DNA from: Endobacterium cereale
Lineage (GTDB): Bacteria; Pseudomonadota; Alphaproteobacteria; Rhizobiales; Rhizobiaceae
Assembly: GCF_009617585.1 (NCBI RefSeq)
Contig: NZ_WIXI01000049.1
Coordinates: forward strand, 62,001-126,000
Reading direction: 5' to 3'
Length of the DNA stretch: 64,000 nt
The notes beneath the pieces are model-generated. The model had not been told where the DNA came from, ran no database searches, and worked only from the letters and a program-made list of their open reading frames with translations. Numbering within the stretch: the stretch's first letter is position 1; each line of letters starts with the position of its first letter. A program made the translations under genes and the position numbers. Shown here in pieces: positions 16,470 to 24,374 of this stretch.

Positions 16470-17258
16470 ATGCCAAAACCGATCGTCGCCATTCCCGCCG
16501 ATATCAAGGAGATCGAGGGCGCCCTCTGGCATGCAACGCCCAATCAATATGCCAAGGCTGCGCTTCATGTGGCGCAGGCCATGCCGATCATCGTGCCGGC
16601 GTTCGAGGACGGCAATGATATCGACGGCCTGCTCGACCGCGTCGATGGCGTGCTGATCTCCGGCGCTGCCAGCAATGTCCACCCCTCGCGTTACGGCCTT
16701 GAAGCCACAGAAAAGGACGGCCCGTTCGATCTCGCCCGCGACGCCACCTCGCTGGAACTGATCCGCCGCGCCATCGATCGCGGCATCCCGCTTCTCGCCA
16801 TCTGCCGCGGCATTCAGGAGTTGAATGTCGCGCTCGGCGGCACGCTGGCGAGCGAAATCCAGGAGGCAGAAGGCATGTGGGATCACCGCATGCCGGACGA
16901 TCAGAGCCGCGATGTGCGTTATTCGATCCGCCAGCCGGTTTTCGTCAAGGACGGATCGTGCATCGCGAATTATCTCGGCACAGCCGGCGAAGTGCAGGTG
17001 AACTCGCTGCATCGTCAGGCGATTGCCAAGACCGCGCCGCGCCTGCAGGTGGAAGCGACTGCCGAGGACGGCACGGTCGAGGCCGTGTCGGTGATAGATG
17101 GCAAAAATTTTGCTGTCGGCGTGCAATGGCACCCGGAATACTGGGCCGCCACCGATCAGCCGTCGCGACACCTGTTCGAAGCGTTTGGCGATGCGGTACG
17201 GGCATATGCGGCAGGCAAGACAGCCGGCCAGACAATACGCAACATTGCGGCCGGATAG
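16470..17258 (+). CDS. Gamma-glutamyl-gamma-aminobutyrate hydrolase family protein (class I glutamine amidotransferase-like)
   Basis: The 262-residue protein has the PuuD-type hydrolase layout: an N-terminal PIVAIPADIKEIEGA, the catalytic cysteine at 112 in LLAICRGIQELNVALGG, and a His-Glu pair in VGVQWHPEYWA. Members hydrolyse gamma-glutamyl bonds, for example in putrescine breakdown. No other put/puu genes are adjacent, so the true substrate is open. The ATG at 16470 precedes MPKP; the open frame before it has no family similarity. It is divergent from the TRAP binding protein. Confidence 0.87.
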   Translation: MPKPIVAIPADIKEIEGALWHATPNQYAKAALHVAQAMPIIVPAFEDGNDIDGLLDRVDGVLISGAASNVHPSRYGLEATEKDGPFDLARDATSLELIRRAIDRGIPLLAICRGIQELNVALGGTLASEIQEAEGMWDHRMPDDQSRDVRYSIRQPVFVKDGSCIANYLGTAGEVQVNSLHRQAIAKTAPRLQVEATAEDGTVEAVSVIDGKNFAVGVQWHPEYWAATDQPSRHLFEAFGDAVRAYAAGKTAGQTIRNIAAG

Positions 17259-17303
17259 TGCCTGCGTCTCTCCGGCTGGCCGCACGAACCCGCGTCGGCT
17301 GTA

Positions 17304-17645
17304 TCAGCCAGCGCCGGGCCCGGTTTTATCTGAAGCAAGATCGGTTCGGGATATTTCCGTGACGTCGAGAGACCGCGAAATCCCGAGTAACGTCTTCCAC
17401 CACATCGGCTTTACCTCGTGCAGGGACAGAATCAGCAGTTGATCCTCCGGCAAGACCATCCGCCTTGAGAACCCGTCCCCGTCAGCATTCCTGACGGTGA
17501 TCATCGCATCGCCCGGTTCGCACAGCGCAACCTTCGTCTCATTGACCTCGAGATCAAAAACCGTCCTGTTGTCGATGGCGACAGTCAACCGGCCAAGAGT
17601 GCTCAGGTCAGGCTCTCGTCTGATCTGCAGCCTGCAGCGGCTCAT
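17304..17645 (-). CDS. Small protein of unknown function
   Basis: This 113-residue reading frame starts seven bases after the dehydrogenase stop with an AAGGG ribosome-like site, so it is likely the last gene of the lacI-dehydrogenase unit. It is predicted beta-rich in its first 70 residues (LTVAIDNRTVFDLEVNE, DAMITVRNADGDGFSRRM). The C-terminal tail is polar. No signal peptide or membrane helix is apparent and no family was recognised. Confidence 0.5.
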   Translation of the reverse strand: MSRCRLQIRREPDLSTLGRLTVAIDNRTVFDLEVNETKVALCEPGDAMITVRNADGDGFSRRMVLPEDQLLILSLHEVKPMWWKTLLGISRSLDVTEISRTDLASDKTGPGAG

Positions 17646-17652
17646 CAGGCCC

Positions 17653-18618
17653 TTACCCCTTCACCGGCGTTTCCGGCACCGGCGTATAGACTTTCTTCTC
17701 GTCGAACCAACGGATCAGGTTGTCGACCACAAGATCAGCCATGGCATTGCGGGTCGGCACGGAGGCAGACGCGACATGCGGCAGCAGCGAGGCATTATCG
17801 AGATCGAGGAAATTCGAGGCCGTCGTCGGCTCTTCGTAAAACACGTCGAGACCGGCAGCAGCGATGGTGCCATTGCGCAAGGCTGCTTCCAGCGCCTCTT
17901 CATCCACGCTCGATCCGCGCCCGACATTGATGAACACGCCGTTCGGTCCGAGTGCCGAAAGAATGTCTGCATTGATGATCTTGTGGGTGGCAGCCGTGCC
18001 CGGCACGATGCAGATCAGCGTATCGACCGCTTCCGCCATCTCCTTCAGCGAGGCGAAATGCGTGTAGGAAACATCGGTGCGCGGCGTACGGGTATGATAG
18101 CTGATCTTCAGCTTGAAGGCTTCCAGCCTCTGCGCGATTTCGAGCCCGATACGGCCAAGACCGAGCAGTCCGACATGACGGCCTTTCAGCGACAACGGCG
18201 ACAGCGCAAACGGACCATCCGACTTCCAGCGACCGCTGCGCAGCCAGTCTTCCGCCGGCGGCAGGCGGCGCACCGTGTTGAGCAGAAGACCGATCGTCGT
18301 GTCGGCCACCTCGTCGTTCAGGACATCCGGCGTATGTGTGACAATGATGTTTTTTGTGGCGGCATAGGCCGCATCGACACCGTCATAGCCGACACCGAAA
18401 TTCGAGACGATTTCGAGGTTGGGCAGCAAATCCATCCATGGCTTTTGCAATGTGCCGAACAGCGCAACGGCACGCACTTTGTTGCGCGTCGCTTCATCGA
18501 GGCCCAGTTCACCGCCTTGTGTCGGCACCGATACCACGTCAAAATCTTTCCCAAGCCGCTCCAGCACACGCGGATGAATGCGTCCGGGAATGAGGACGGT
18601 GACGGGCTTGTCGGTCAT
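17653..18618 (-). CDS. D-isomer-specific 2-hydroxyacid dehydrogenase
   Basis: This 321-residue enzyme should interconvert a 2-oxo acid and a D-2-hydroxy acid with NAD(P)H, as glyoxylate/hydroxypyruvate reductases do. The nucleotide-binding loop is GLLGLGRIGLEIAQRL near residue 150. The catalytic triad is visible: Arg in INVGRGSSVDEEAL, Glu in DVFYEEP and His in LLPHVASAS. It is 39 bases downstream of a LacI-family gene on the same strand, suggesting that regulator controls it. Substrate preference cannot be told from the sequence. Confidence 0.92.
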   Translation of the reverse strand: MTDKPVTVLIPGRIHPRVLERLGKDFDVVSVPTQGGELGLDEATRNKVRAVALFGTLQKPWMDLLPNLEIVSNFGVGYDGVDAAYAATKNIIVTHTPDVLNDEVADTTIGLLLNTVRRLPPAEDWLRSGRWKSDGPFALSPLSLKGRHVGLLGLGRIGLEIAQRLEAFKLKISYHTRTPRTDVSYTHFASLKEMAEAVDTLICIVPGTAATHKIINADILSALGPNGVFINVGRGSSVDEEALEAALRNGTIAAAGLDVFYEEPTTASNFLDLDNASLLPHVASASVPTRNAMADLVVDNLIRWFDEKKVYTPVPETPVKG

Positions 18619-18657
18619 GCTCTGTTTCCTGTGCTTCTCTGGAAAATTCTGGAGGCT

Positions 18658-19680
18658 CTATGCGCGAGGGCGATGCGGCCCTGTCGATTGACGGATGCGC
18701 ATTTCCGGCTTGATGAGATGGATGCCGTCCGGCTCATGGCTTCCAGCCAGACGGTCGAGCAGCGCACGCGCCGCCAGACGCCCGACTTCCGCCTGCTGGT
18801 TTGACACGGTGGTCAGCGCCGGCACCGAGATCGAAGCCTGCTCCAGATCGTCGTAACCGGTGACCGAAATATCTTGACCCACCACGAGGCCGGCACGGGC
18901 GATACCGTTCATCAGACCGATGGCGACCAGATCGTTCCAGCAGACGGCAGCCGTCGGCTTCTGCGGCAGGGAGAGGAAATTGACCGCAGCCTCGAAACCG
19001 CCCTGCATCGAGCGCGGGCCCGGGATGCGCAGTTCGGGATCGACCTCGATACCGGCCTTGCGCAGCGCATTGACATAACCCTGATAACGGTCGCGGCCGG
19101 TAGAGGTCTGGTCGGTACCACCGATCATGGCGATGGTTTTATGGCCAAGTCCGATAAGGTGATTGGTGGCGAGCGAGATACCGTAACTGTCGTCACCGCG
19201 ATAGGTCGGCAGCGCCGTGCCTTCCATCGAGCGGGCAACGAGGATCAGCGGCATGCCATTGGTTTCCGCCAGCCGTACATCCTCGATCGGGGTGCCGATG
19301 GCCGGTGACATGATGACGCCGTCGCCGCCGAGCTGCAGCAGCGTTTCGATGAAATTGCGCTGTTTTTCGACCGAATCGTAGTGGTTGGAAAGAATGAAGG
19401 TCTGGCGGTTGCGGTCGAGTTCGGTCTCGATGGCCTTCAGGATTTCCCCGTAGAACGGGTTCATGATGTCATGCACCACGACGCCGATAATGCCCGAGCG
19501 CGAGGTACGCAGGCTGGCAGCGCGGCGGTTATAGATATAACCCAGCGCGCGCGCCTGTTCCTTGATTTTTTCGCGGGTATCGGAGGCCACCAGCGGGCTG
19601 TCGCGAAGGGCAAGCGAAATGGTTGCGGTCGAAAGCCCCAGGCTTTCGGCGATCGTCGACAGCTTGATCTTTTGGGCCAC
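18658..19680 (-). CDS. LacI-family transcriptional regulator
   Basis: The protein has a LacI helix-turn-helix at the start (KIKLSTIAESLGLSTATISL, then ALRDSPLVASDTR) and a periplasmic-binding-protein-like sensor domain from about residue 58 (SGIIGVVVHDIMNPFYGEIL). The GTG at 19680 gives 340 residues and is chosen because GGAGGA lies just upstream; the longer frame from 19719 would place that site inside the coding region. It probably controls the dehydrogenase that follows and itself. The ligand, likely a sugar or sugar acid, is unknown. Confidence 0.9.
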   Translation of the reverse strand: MAQKIKLSTIAESLGLSTATISLALRDSPLVASDTREKIKEQARALGYIYNRRAASLRTSRSGIIGVVVHDIMNPFYGEILKAIETELDRNRQTFILSNHYDSVEKQRNFIETLLQLGGDGVIMSPAIGTPIEDVRLAETNGMPLILVARSMEGTALPTYRGDDSYGISLATNHLIGLGHKTIAMIGGTDQTSTGRDRYQGYVNALRKAGIEVDPELRIPGPRSMQGGFEAAVNFLSLPQKPTAAVCWNDLVAIGLMNGIARAGLVVGQDISVTGYDDLEQASISVPALTTVSNQQAEVGRLAARALLDRLAGSHEPDGIHLIKPEMRIRQSTGPHRPRA

Positions 19681-19726
19681 AGGTCCTCCGGCGGTGAGAT
19701 GCACCAAACAGAGGCGCAATCGGGAT

Positions 19727-19748
19727 TTAAATTATTAAAACAATTTAA
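19727..19748. promoter_or_regulatory. AT-rich palindrome upstream of the lacI-type gene
   Basis: TTAAATT (19727-19733) and AATTTAA (19742-19748) form perfect arms around eight A/T-rich bases. It stands 47 bases before the GTG of the LacI-type gene in otherwise GC-rich DNA. An autoregulatory operator or a promoter element is possible. Confidence 0.3.
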
Positions 19749-19789
19749 TTCCGTTTCGCAAGCTTTGAAACGACGTTTATGCGCGACCT

Positions 19790-20272
19790 TCAGTCATCGT
19801 CGGACTGAAGGTTTTCATCCACGGTGCGCAGCAGTTTGATCAGGGTCTTGATCTCCTTGTCGGACAAACCCTTGGCGGCCAGCGCCCCGCAATTTTCAGC
19901 GGACCGCGAAATCTGCTCGACGCTTGTGCGCCCGAGTTCTGTCAGATGCACCTTGGCCAGACGGCCATCGTTTTCATCGGCGCGGCGCTCCAGAAAGCCC
20001 TGCGCCTCCATGCGACCGATTGTGCGCGTCATTGTCGGCGCCTTGACGCCGAGTTTTTCGGCCAGATGCCCGGGCGTCATGCCGTCCTCTTCGGCCAAAA
20101 GCATGATCACGCCGTCCTGACCGGCATACAACCCGCTGTCAGACAGCATATGGCTGAGGGCGGTGCGCATGGATCGGGCAGCCTGGGTGATCGCCGGTGC
20201 GATATCGACGGCCTCGTAGGAGCCCTTCTTCTTCAGCTCTTTGTTCTTCTTGTCGGCCTTTTTCTTGCTCAT
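19790..20272 (-). CDS. MarR-family transcriptional regulator
   Basis: This 160-residue protein has a winged helix-turn-helix of the MarR type: MTPGHLAEKLGVKAPTMTRT, then the wing FLERRADENDGRLAKVHLTE. The first 17 residues are almost all Lys, Ser and Asp (MSKKKADKKNKELKKKG), an unusual basic extension. The ATG at 20272 is chosen on a GAGGG ribosome-like site. It is divergent from the creatininase-family gene 113 bases away, a typical place for a local repressor of that gene. Confidence 0.88.
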   Translation of the reverse strand: MSKKKADKKNKELKKKGSYEAVDIAPAITQAARSMRTALSHMLSDSGLYAGQDGVIMLLAEEDGMTPGHLAEKLGVKAPTMTRTIGRMEAQGFLERRADENDGRLAKVHLTELGRTSVEQISRSAENCGALAAKGLSDKEIKTLIKLLRTVDENLQSDDD

Positions 20273-20385
20273 GCCCTCAAACCTACCCTGCCCATTCACT
20301 TGATCGGTTACGCCGGCTTTGCCATGCAGATGCCTTGCCGATATAGGAAGCATAATCCATAGCGAAAGCCGGGAACCATCGCCAG

Positions 20386-21207
20386 ATGTCCAAAACCATG
20401 CCGCCCGAACATCCGGCCCGATACCCGCAACGGCGTTCTGCCATGAACGCGCCCGACCTGTCACCCGATATGCGCCGCAATTGGATCGCCATCCTGCCGC
20501 TCGGCGCCCACGAACAGCACGGCCCCCACCTTCCCTTCGAAACTGACGCGCTGATTGCCGAAGGTCTTGTCGAACGTATCATTCCGCAATTGCCGACGGA
20601 TTTGCCGGTAACATTTCTGCCGGTCGAATCAGTCGGTTATTCCATAGAGCACATGGATGTGACGGGCACAAAAACGCTGAGCTTTGCCGACGCGGTGAAC
20701 CGCTGGCTTGGCATTGCCGAGGACCTGCACGAACAAGGCATCCGCAAATTCGTGATGCTGAACGCCCATGGCGGCAACTCCCCGCTTCTGACCATCGTGG
20801 CAACGGAAGCACGCGTGCGTTTCAACATGCTGGCAGTGGCGACAAGCTGGACGCGTTTCGGCCAGCCGGACGGCTGGATCAAGCCGGAAGACAAGGCACT
20901 CGATATCCATGGCGGCGATATCGAGACCTCGGTCATGCTGGCGCTTTGGCCGGGCCGTGTGGATATGGCCAAGGTGGACAGATTTGGCTCGAGGCAGGCG
21001 GAGTTTACGAAAGAATACAAACATCTGCGTGCCTATGGGCCGCATGCTTTTGGCTGGAAGATGAGTGACCTCAACGGCCAGGGCGTCGCGGGTGATGCGA
21101 GCGCCGCAACCGCCGAGCGCGGCGAGCAGTTGGTGACGCATGCGGTGGCGGGGATCATCGAGCTTCTGCAGGATGTGGCGCGGTTCGATGTCGAGATATT
21201 GAAGTAA
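20386..21207 (+). CDS. Creatininase-family amidohydrolase
   Basis: The 273-residue protein carries the creatininase-family metal-binding motifs: LPLGAHEQHGPHLPFETD, FVMLNAHGGN and DIHGGDIETSVML. Members hydrolyse cyclic amides or process peptides, and creatinine itself is only one substrate. The start is uncertain because no good ribosome site precedes 20386; an ATG at 20443 still leaves the family core intact. It is divergent from a MarR regulator and followed by a decayed toxin-antitoxin locus. Confidence 0.87.
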   Translation: MSKTMPPEHPARYPQRRSAMNAPDLSPDMRRNWIAILPLGAHEQHGPHLPFETDALIAEGLVERIIPQLPTDLPVTFLPVESVGYSIEHMDVTGTKTLSFADAVNRWLGIAEDLHEQGIRKFVMLNAHGGNSPLLTIVATEARVRFNMLAVATSWTRFGQPDGWIKPEDKALDIHGGDIETSVMLALWPGRVDMAKVDRFGSRQAEFTKEYKHLRAYGPHAFGWKMSDLNGQGVAGDASAATAERGEQLVTHAVAGIIELLQDVARFDVEILK

Positions 21208-21310
21208 CGCCAGGTCTCCTTGAAATATATGAGGGTTCGTTTCGGGCGCTTGTCGCTGAAACCGCGATGCCTCATACTACTGCAAGTTGTGATCGCCAAA
21301 GGAGGCGGAC

Positions 21311-21649
21311 ATGCGCATATCCATTGCCGATGCCCGAAGCCAACTCTAAGAATTGGTAAAACTTGCAGAGCAAGGCGAAGAGATGATCCTGACGCAGCCC
21401 GGCTTACCCTCTGCGCGACTGTCGATCGTGCATACAGCGACCGAAACTTCGCACCAACGCTACGATGCCGCCGCCGAACTGCCCAAAATTGGTCCGCTGA
21501 CATCCAGACGCGAGCCTGTGAGCGCTGAAGAGAAACGAAAAGTGTTCGAGGAAATCCGCAGGCGCGCACCCGAGAGGGACCTTGTCGACAGCACCGACGC
21601 CGCTCACAGCCAGGATTTTCTTTATGACGAATCCGGCTTGCCCAAATGA
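21311..21649 (+). pseudogene. Phd/YefM-type antitoxin with an in-frame stop
   Basis: A strong AAAGGAGG site precedes ATG 21311. The reading frame gives MRISIADARSQL, then TAA at 21347-21349, then continues in the same frame as ELVKLAEQGEEMILTQPG through to the TGA at 21647. The joined sequence is a typical Phd-family antitoxin of about 112 residues, in which a serine codon at the stop position would be usual. A fragment from a downstream start could still be made but would lack the DNA-binding N-terminus. The following toxin overlaps it by ATGA and is also broken. Confidence 0.8.
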
Positions 21650-22034
21650 TCGTCATCGACTCGTCGGCAATTATCGCAATTGCAGCGAACGAGCCAATGG
21701 CGCGCGAGTGTGAAAAGGTCTGCAAACCGAAAAAGCAGTCCTTATTTCTGCTGGTACTCTCGCACAGGTTCTGATCGTGTCGGACCGACGCAAACTTGTT
21801 CAGGACGTAAGCGACCTGTTGAACAGCGTCATTACCCAGATCGTAGACGTTACGCCGGCGCGCGCGCATCTGGCTGCCTCCGCCTAGGCCCAATGGGGCA
21901 AAGGCATCCACCCCGCCGCCCTGAACTTCGGCGTCTGTTTTGCCTATGTCACGGCGCAGGAATTCGACTGCCCTCTCCTCTTCATCGGCGAAGACTTTTC
22001 CCGCACCGACATCAAGCCCGCCATCCACACCTGA
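21646..22034 (+). pseudogene. Degenerate VapC-type PIN-domain toxin
   Basis: From ATG 21646 the sequence reads MIVIDSSAIIAIAANEPMA, the usual PIN-domain start with a metal-binding Asp. A frameshift near 21711-21720 moves it to the frame reading LISAGTLAQVLIVSDRR. A TAG at 21885-21887 interrupts that frame, which then continues AQWGKGIHPAALNFGVCFAY to the TGA at 22032. In active toxins the last motif is NFGDCFAYA; here the Asp is Val. Frameshift, nonsense codon and lost catalytic residue all indicate an inactive gene, consistent with loss of the antitoxin. Confidence 0.85.
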
Positions 22035-22038
22035 TCAC

Positions 22039-22056
22039 GTCATCTTATAACATTAA
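22039..22056. promoter_or_regulatory. Possible Zur box upstream of the CobW-type GTPase
   Basis: GTCATCTTATAACATTAA at 22039-22056 resembles the AT-rich TTATAACAT-type zinc-uptake regulator sites of alphaproteobacteria. It is about 100 bases before the start of the metal-chaperone gene. The match is partial and only by recollection of the consensus. Confidence 0.3.
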
Positions 22057-22158
22057 ACCCTTTGAACTCGTCCCGCCTTGCTCTTATATGGGTCGGACCG
22101 GATGTCCGGGTCCTAAAAATTTCGCGCGCATAGCGCCCCAAAATCTCTCGAGGTTTCC

Positions 22159-23307
22159 ATGACCGAAGCAGCCACCGCAAAGCCCGTTCCCGTTACCGTG
22201 CTGACAGGCTATCTCGGCGCCGGCAAGACGACGCTCCTCAACCGCATTCTCTCCGAAAGCCACGGCAAGAAATACGCCGTCATCGTCAACGAGTTCGGCG
22301 AGATCGGTATCGACAATGACCTGATCGTCGAGTCGGACGAAGAAATCTATGAAATGAACAATGGCTGCGTCTGCTGCACCGTGCGCGGCGACCTGATCCG
22401 CGTTGTCGAAGGCCTGATGCGCCGCCCTGGCCGCTTCGATGGCATCATCGTCGAGACCACCGGTCTTGCCGATCCGGTTCCGGTCGCACAGACGTTCTTC
22501 ATGGACGATGACGTACGCGCCAAGACCGAGCTCGACGCCGTCGTTGCACTGGTCGATGCCAAACACCTGCCATTGCGCCTGAAAGATAGCCGCGAAGCCG
22601 AGGACCAGATCGCCTTTGCCGATGTCATCGTCGTCAACAAGACCGATCTCGTGACGGCAGAAGAACTGTCGGTGATCGAGGAAATCGTCCGCGCTATCAA
22701 CCCGACGGCCCGCATCCACAAGACCAACCGTTCGCGCGTCGATCTGTCCGCCGTCCTCAACCAGGGTGCCTTCAACCTCGAGCGCGCGCTGGAGAACGAT
22801 CCGCATTTCCTCGAGCACGGCCATGACGACCATGTCTGCGGCCCGGATTGCGATCACGATCATCATGATCATGGGCACCATCATCACCACGATCACGACC
22901 ACACCTGTGGTCCGGACTGCGGCCACGATCATCACCATGATCACGGTCATGGCCATCACCACCATTCGCCGGGCGCCGTTGCCGCCATTCACGACCTGAC
23001 GGTCAAGTCGATCTCGCTGCGTGGCGGCGAAATGAACGCAGAACGATTCTTCCCGTGGATCCAGAAGATCACCCAGACGGAAGGCCCGAACATCCTGCGC
23101 CTCAAGGGCATCATCGCCTTCAAGGGTGACGAGGAACGGTATGTCGTCCAGGGCGTGCACATGATCGTCGAAGGCGATCACCAGCGTCCGTGGAAGGAAG
23201 GCGAAAAGCGCGAAAGCCGCCTCGTCTTCATCGGCCGCAATCTCGATTTCGCCAAGATCGAGCAGAGTTTCCTCGCCTGCCAGGCGACGGAAAAGACACC
23301 GGCCTGA
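22159..23307 (+). CDS. CobW/COG0523 GTPase, probable zinc metallochaperone
   Basis: The 382-residue protein is a G3E-family GTPase. The P-loop is TGYLGAGKTTLLN (residues 16-28), the metal-binding CXCC is NNGCVCCTVRGDL (Cys70, 72, 73), and VVNKTDL is the guanine-specificity motif. Residues about 218-271 are an extreme histidine-rich metal-binding segment that includes two CGPDC motifs. A CobW C-terminal domain follows. Such proteins hand zinc to client enzymes when zinc is scarce. It is followed by a WD40-repeat gene after 59 bases. A possible Zur box lies upstream. Zinc is inferred; cobalt in vitamin B12 synthesis is less likely as no cob genes are present. Confidence 0.9.
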   Translation: MTEAATAKPVPVTVLTGYLGAGKTTLLNRILSESHGKKYAVIVNEFGEIGIDNDLIVESDEEIYEMNNGCVCCTVRGDLIRVVEGLMRRPGRFDGIIVETTGLADPVPVAQTFFMDDDVRAKTELDAVVALVDAKHLPLRLKDSREAEDQIAFADVIVVNKTDLVTAEELSVIEEIVRAINPTARIHKTNRSRVDLSAVLNQGAFNLERALENDPHFLEHGHDDHVCGPDCDHDHHDHGHHHHHDHDHTCGPDCGHDHHHDHGHGHHHHSPGAVAAIHDLTVKSISLRGGEMNAERFFPWIQKITQTEGPNILRLKGIIAFKGDEERYVVQGVHMIVEGDHQRPWKEGEKRESRLVFIGRNLDFAKIEQSFLACQATEKTPA

Positions 23308-23366
23308 TTGCCCATCCCGACCGAGCGGTCACTGACGAAATCCATGCGTGAAAGAAATATCCACTG

Positions 23367-24353
23367 ATGCCGACTGTTGCACCGCTTGATCTTGAAGGCC
23401 ACGTCGTCGGGGTTCACTTCCTCGGCGACATTCCATTCTTCGCTACCGCCGCCGGCACGATCCACCGTCTCGATGGCGGCGCAAAGGTCGAGGAAGCCCA
23501 TCAGGGCCTGATCACCTTCGTGCGTGATCCTTTCAGCAACTCGCTGCTGACAGGCGGCGAGGACGGCAAGGTGCTGCGTATCGCGCCGGACGGTTCGGCA
23601 ACACTGGTGGCCGAAGCGCCGCGCAAATGGATCAATGTCGTGGCCGGCGGCCCGCAAAACGCGGTCGCATACGCTTACGGCAAGTCGAGCTTCGTCAAAC
23701 TGGCAGACGACACGACCAAGGAATTTACCGAGGAACGCAGCGTCGAGGCCATCGCCTTTGCACCGAAGGGCATGCGCATTGCCGCCGCTCGTTACAACGG
23801 CGTTTCCATGCACTGGGTCGGCACCAATGCGCCGGCACAGGATCTGGAATGGAAGGGTGCCCATACCGGCGTCACCTTCTCGCCGGATGGCCGCTTCCTC
23901 GTCACCATGATGGTGGAAAACGCCCTGCACGGCTGGAAGCTGGACGGCAAGGCGAACGACGCCCGCCACATGCGCATGACCGGTTACCCGGCCAAGGTGA
24001 AATCGTTGTCCTGGTCGCCCAAGGGCAAGTGGCTTGCCTCATCCGGCGCACCGGCCGCCATCGTCTGGCCGTTTGCCGGCAAGGATGGCCCTATGGGCAA
24101 GGCGCCGCAGGAACTCGGCACCCGCGCCAATATCATGGTCACACAGGTTGCCTTCCACCCGGCCGAAGAGGTGCTGGCGATTGGTTACATCGACGGCATG
24201 ATCCTCGGCGTCCGCCTGTCGGACGGCAAGGAAGCGCTGCTGCGTCGCCCCGGCAAGGGCGGCATCACCGGCTTTAGCTGGAGCGGTGATGGCAAACGCC
24301 TCGCCTTCGCATCCGATGCCGGCGATTGCGGCGTTATCGATATCTCGGCCTGA
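23367..24353 (+). CDS. WD40-repeat protein
   Basis: This 328-residue protein consists of seven or so WD40-like beta-propeller blades, seen as repeated segments such as VTFSPDGRFLVTMMV, KSLSWSPKGKWLASSG and ITGFSWSGDGKRLAFAS. There is no signal peptide, so it is likely cytoplasmic. Propellers serve as interaction platforms; a partnership with the upstream GTPase is suggested by same-strand position 59 bases after it. It ends convergent with a diguanylate cyclase, 21 bases apart. Confidence 0.85.
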   Translation: MPTVAPLDLEGHVVGVHFLGDIPFFATAAGTIHRLDGGAKVEEAHQGLITFVRDPFSNSLLTGGEDGKVLRIAPDGSATLVAEAPRKWINVVAGGPQNAVAYAYGKSSFVKLADDTTKEFTEERSVEAIAFAPKGMRIAAARYNGVSMHWVGTNAPAQDLEWKGAHTGVTFSPDGRFLVTMMVENALHGWKLDGKANDARHMRMTGYPAKVKSLSWSPKGKWLASSGAPAAIVWPFAGKDGPMGKAPQELGTRANIMVTQVAFHPAEEVLAIGYIDGMILGVRLSDGKEALLRRPGKGGITGFSWSGDGKRLAFASDAGDCGVIDISA

Positions 24354-24374
24354 TCTTTTCGAGCGGCTTGGACC

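Noticed and set aside
22837..22980. CAT/CAC-rich stretch as a simple repeat or CRISPR-like array
   Set aside because: It is the coding sequence of the histidine-rich segment of the CobW-type GTPase; the repetition follows the His codons and there are no spacers.
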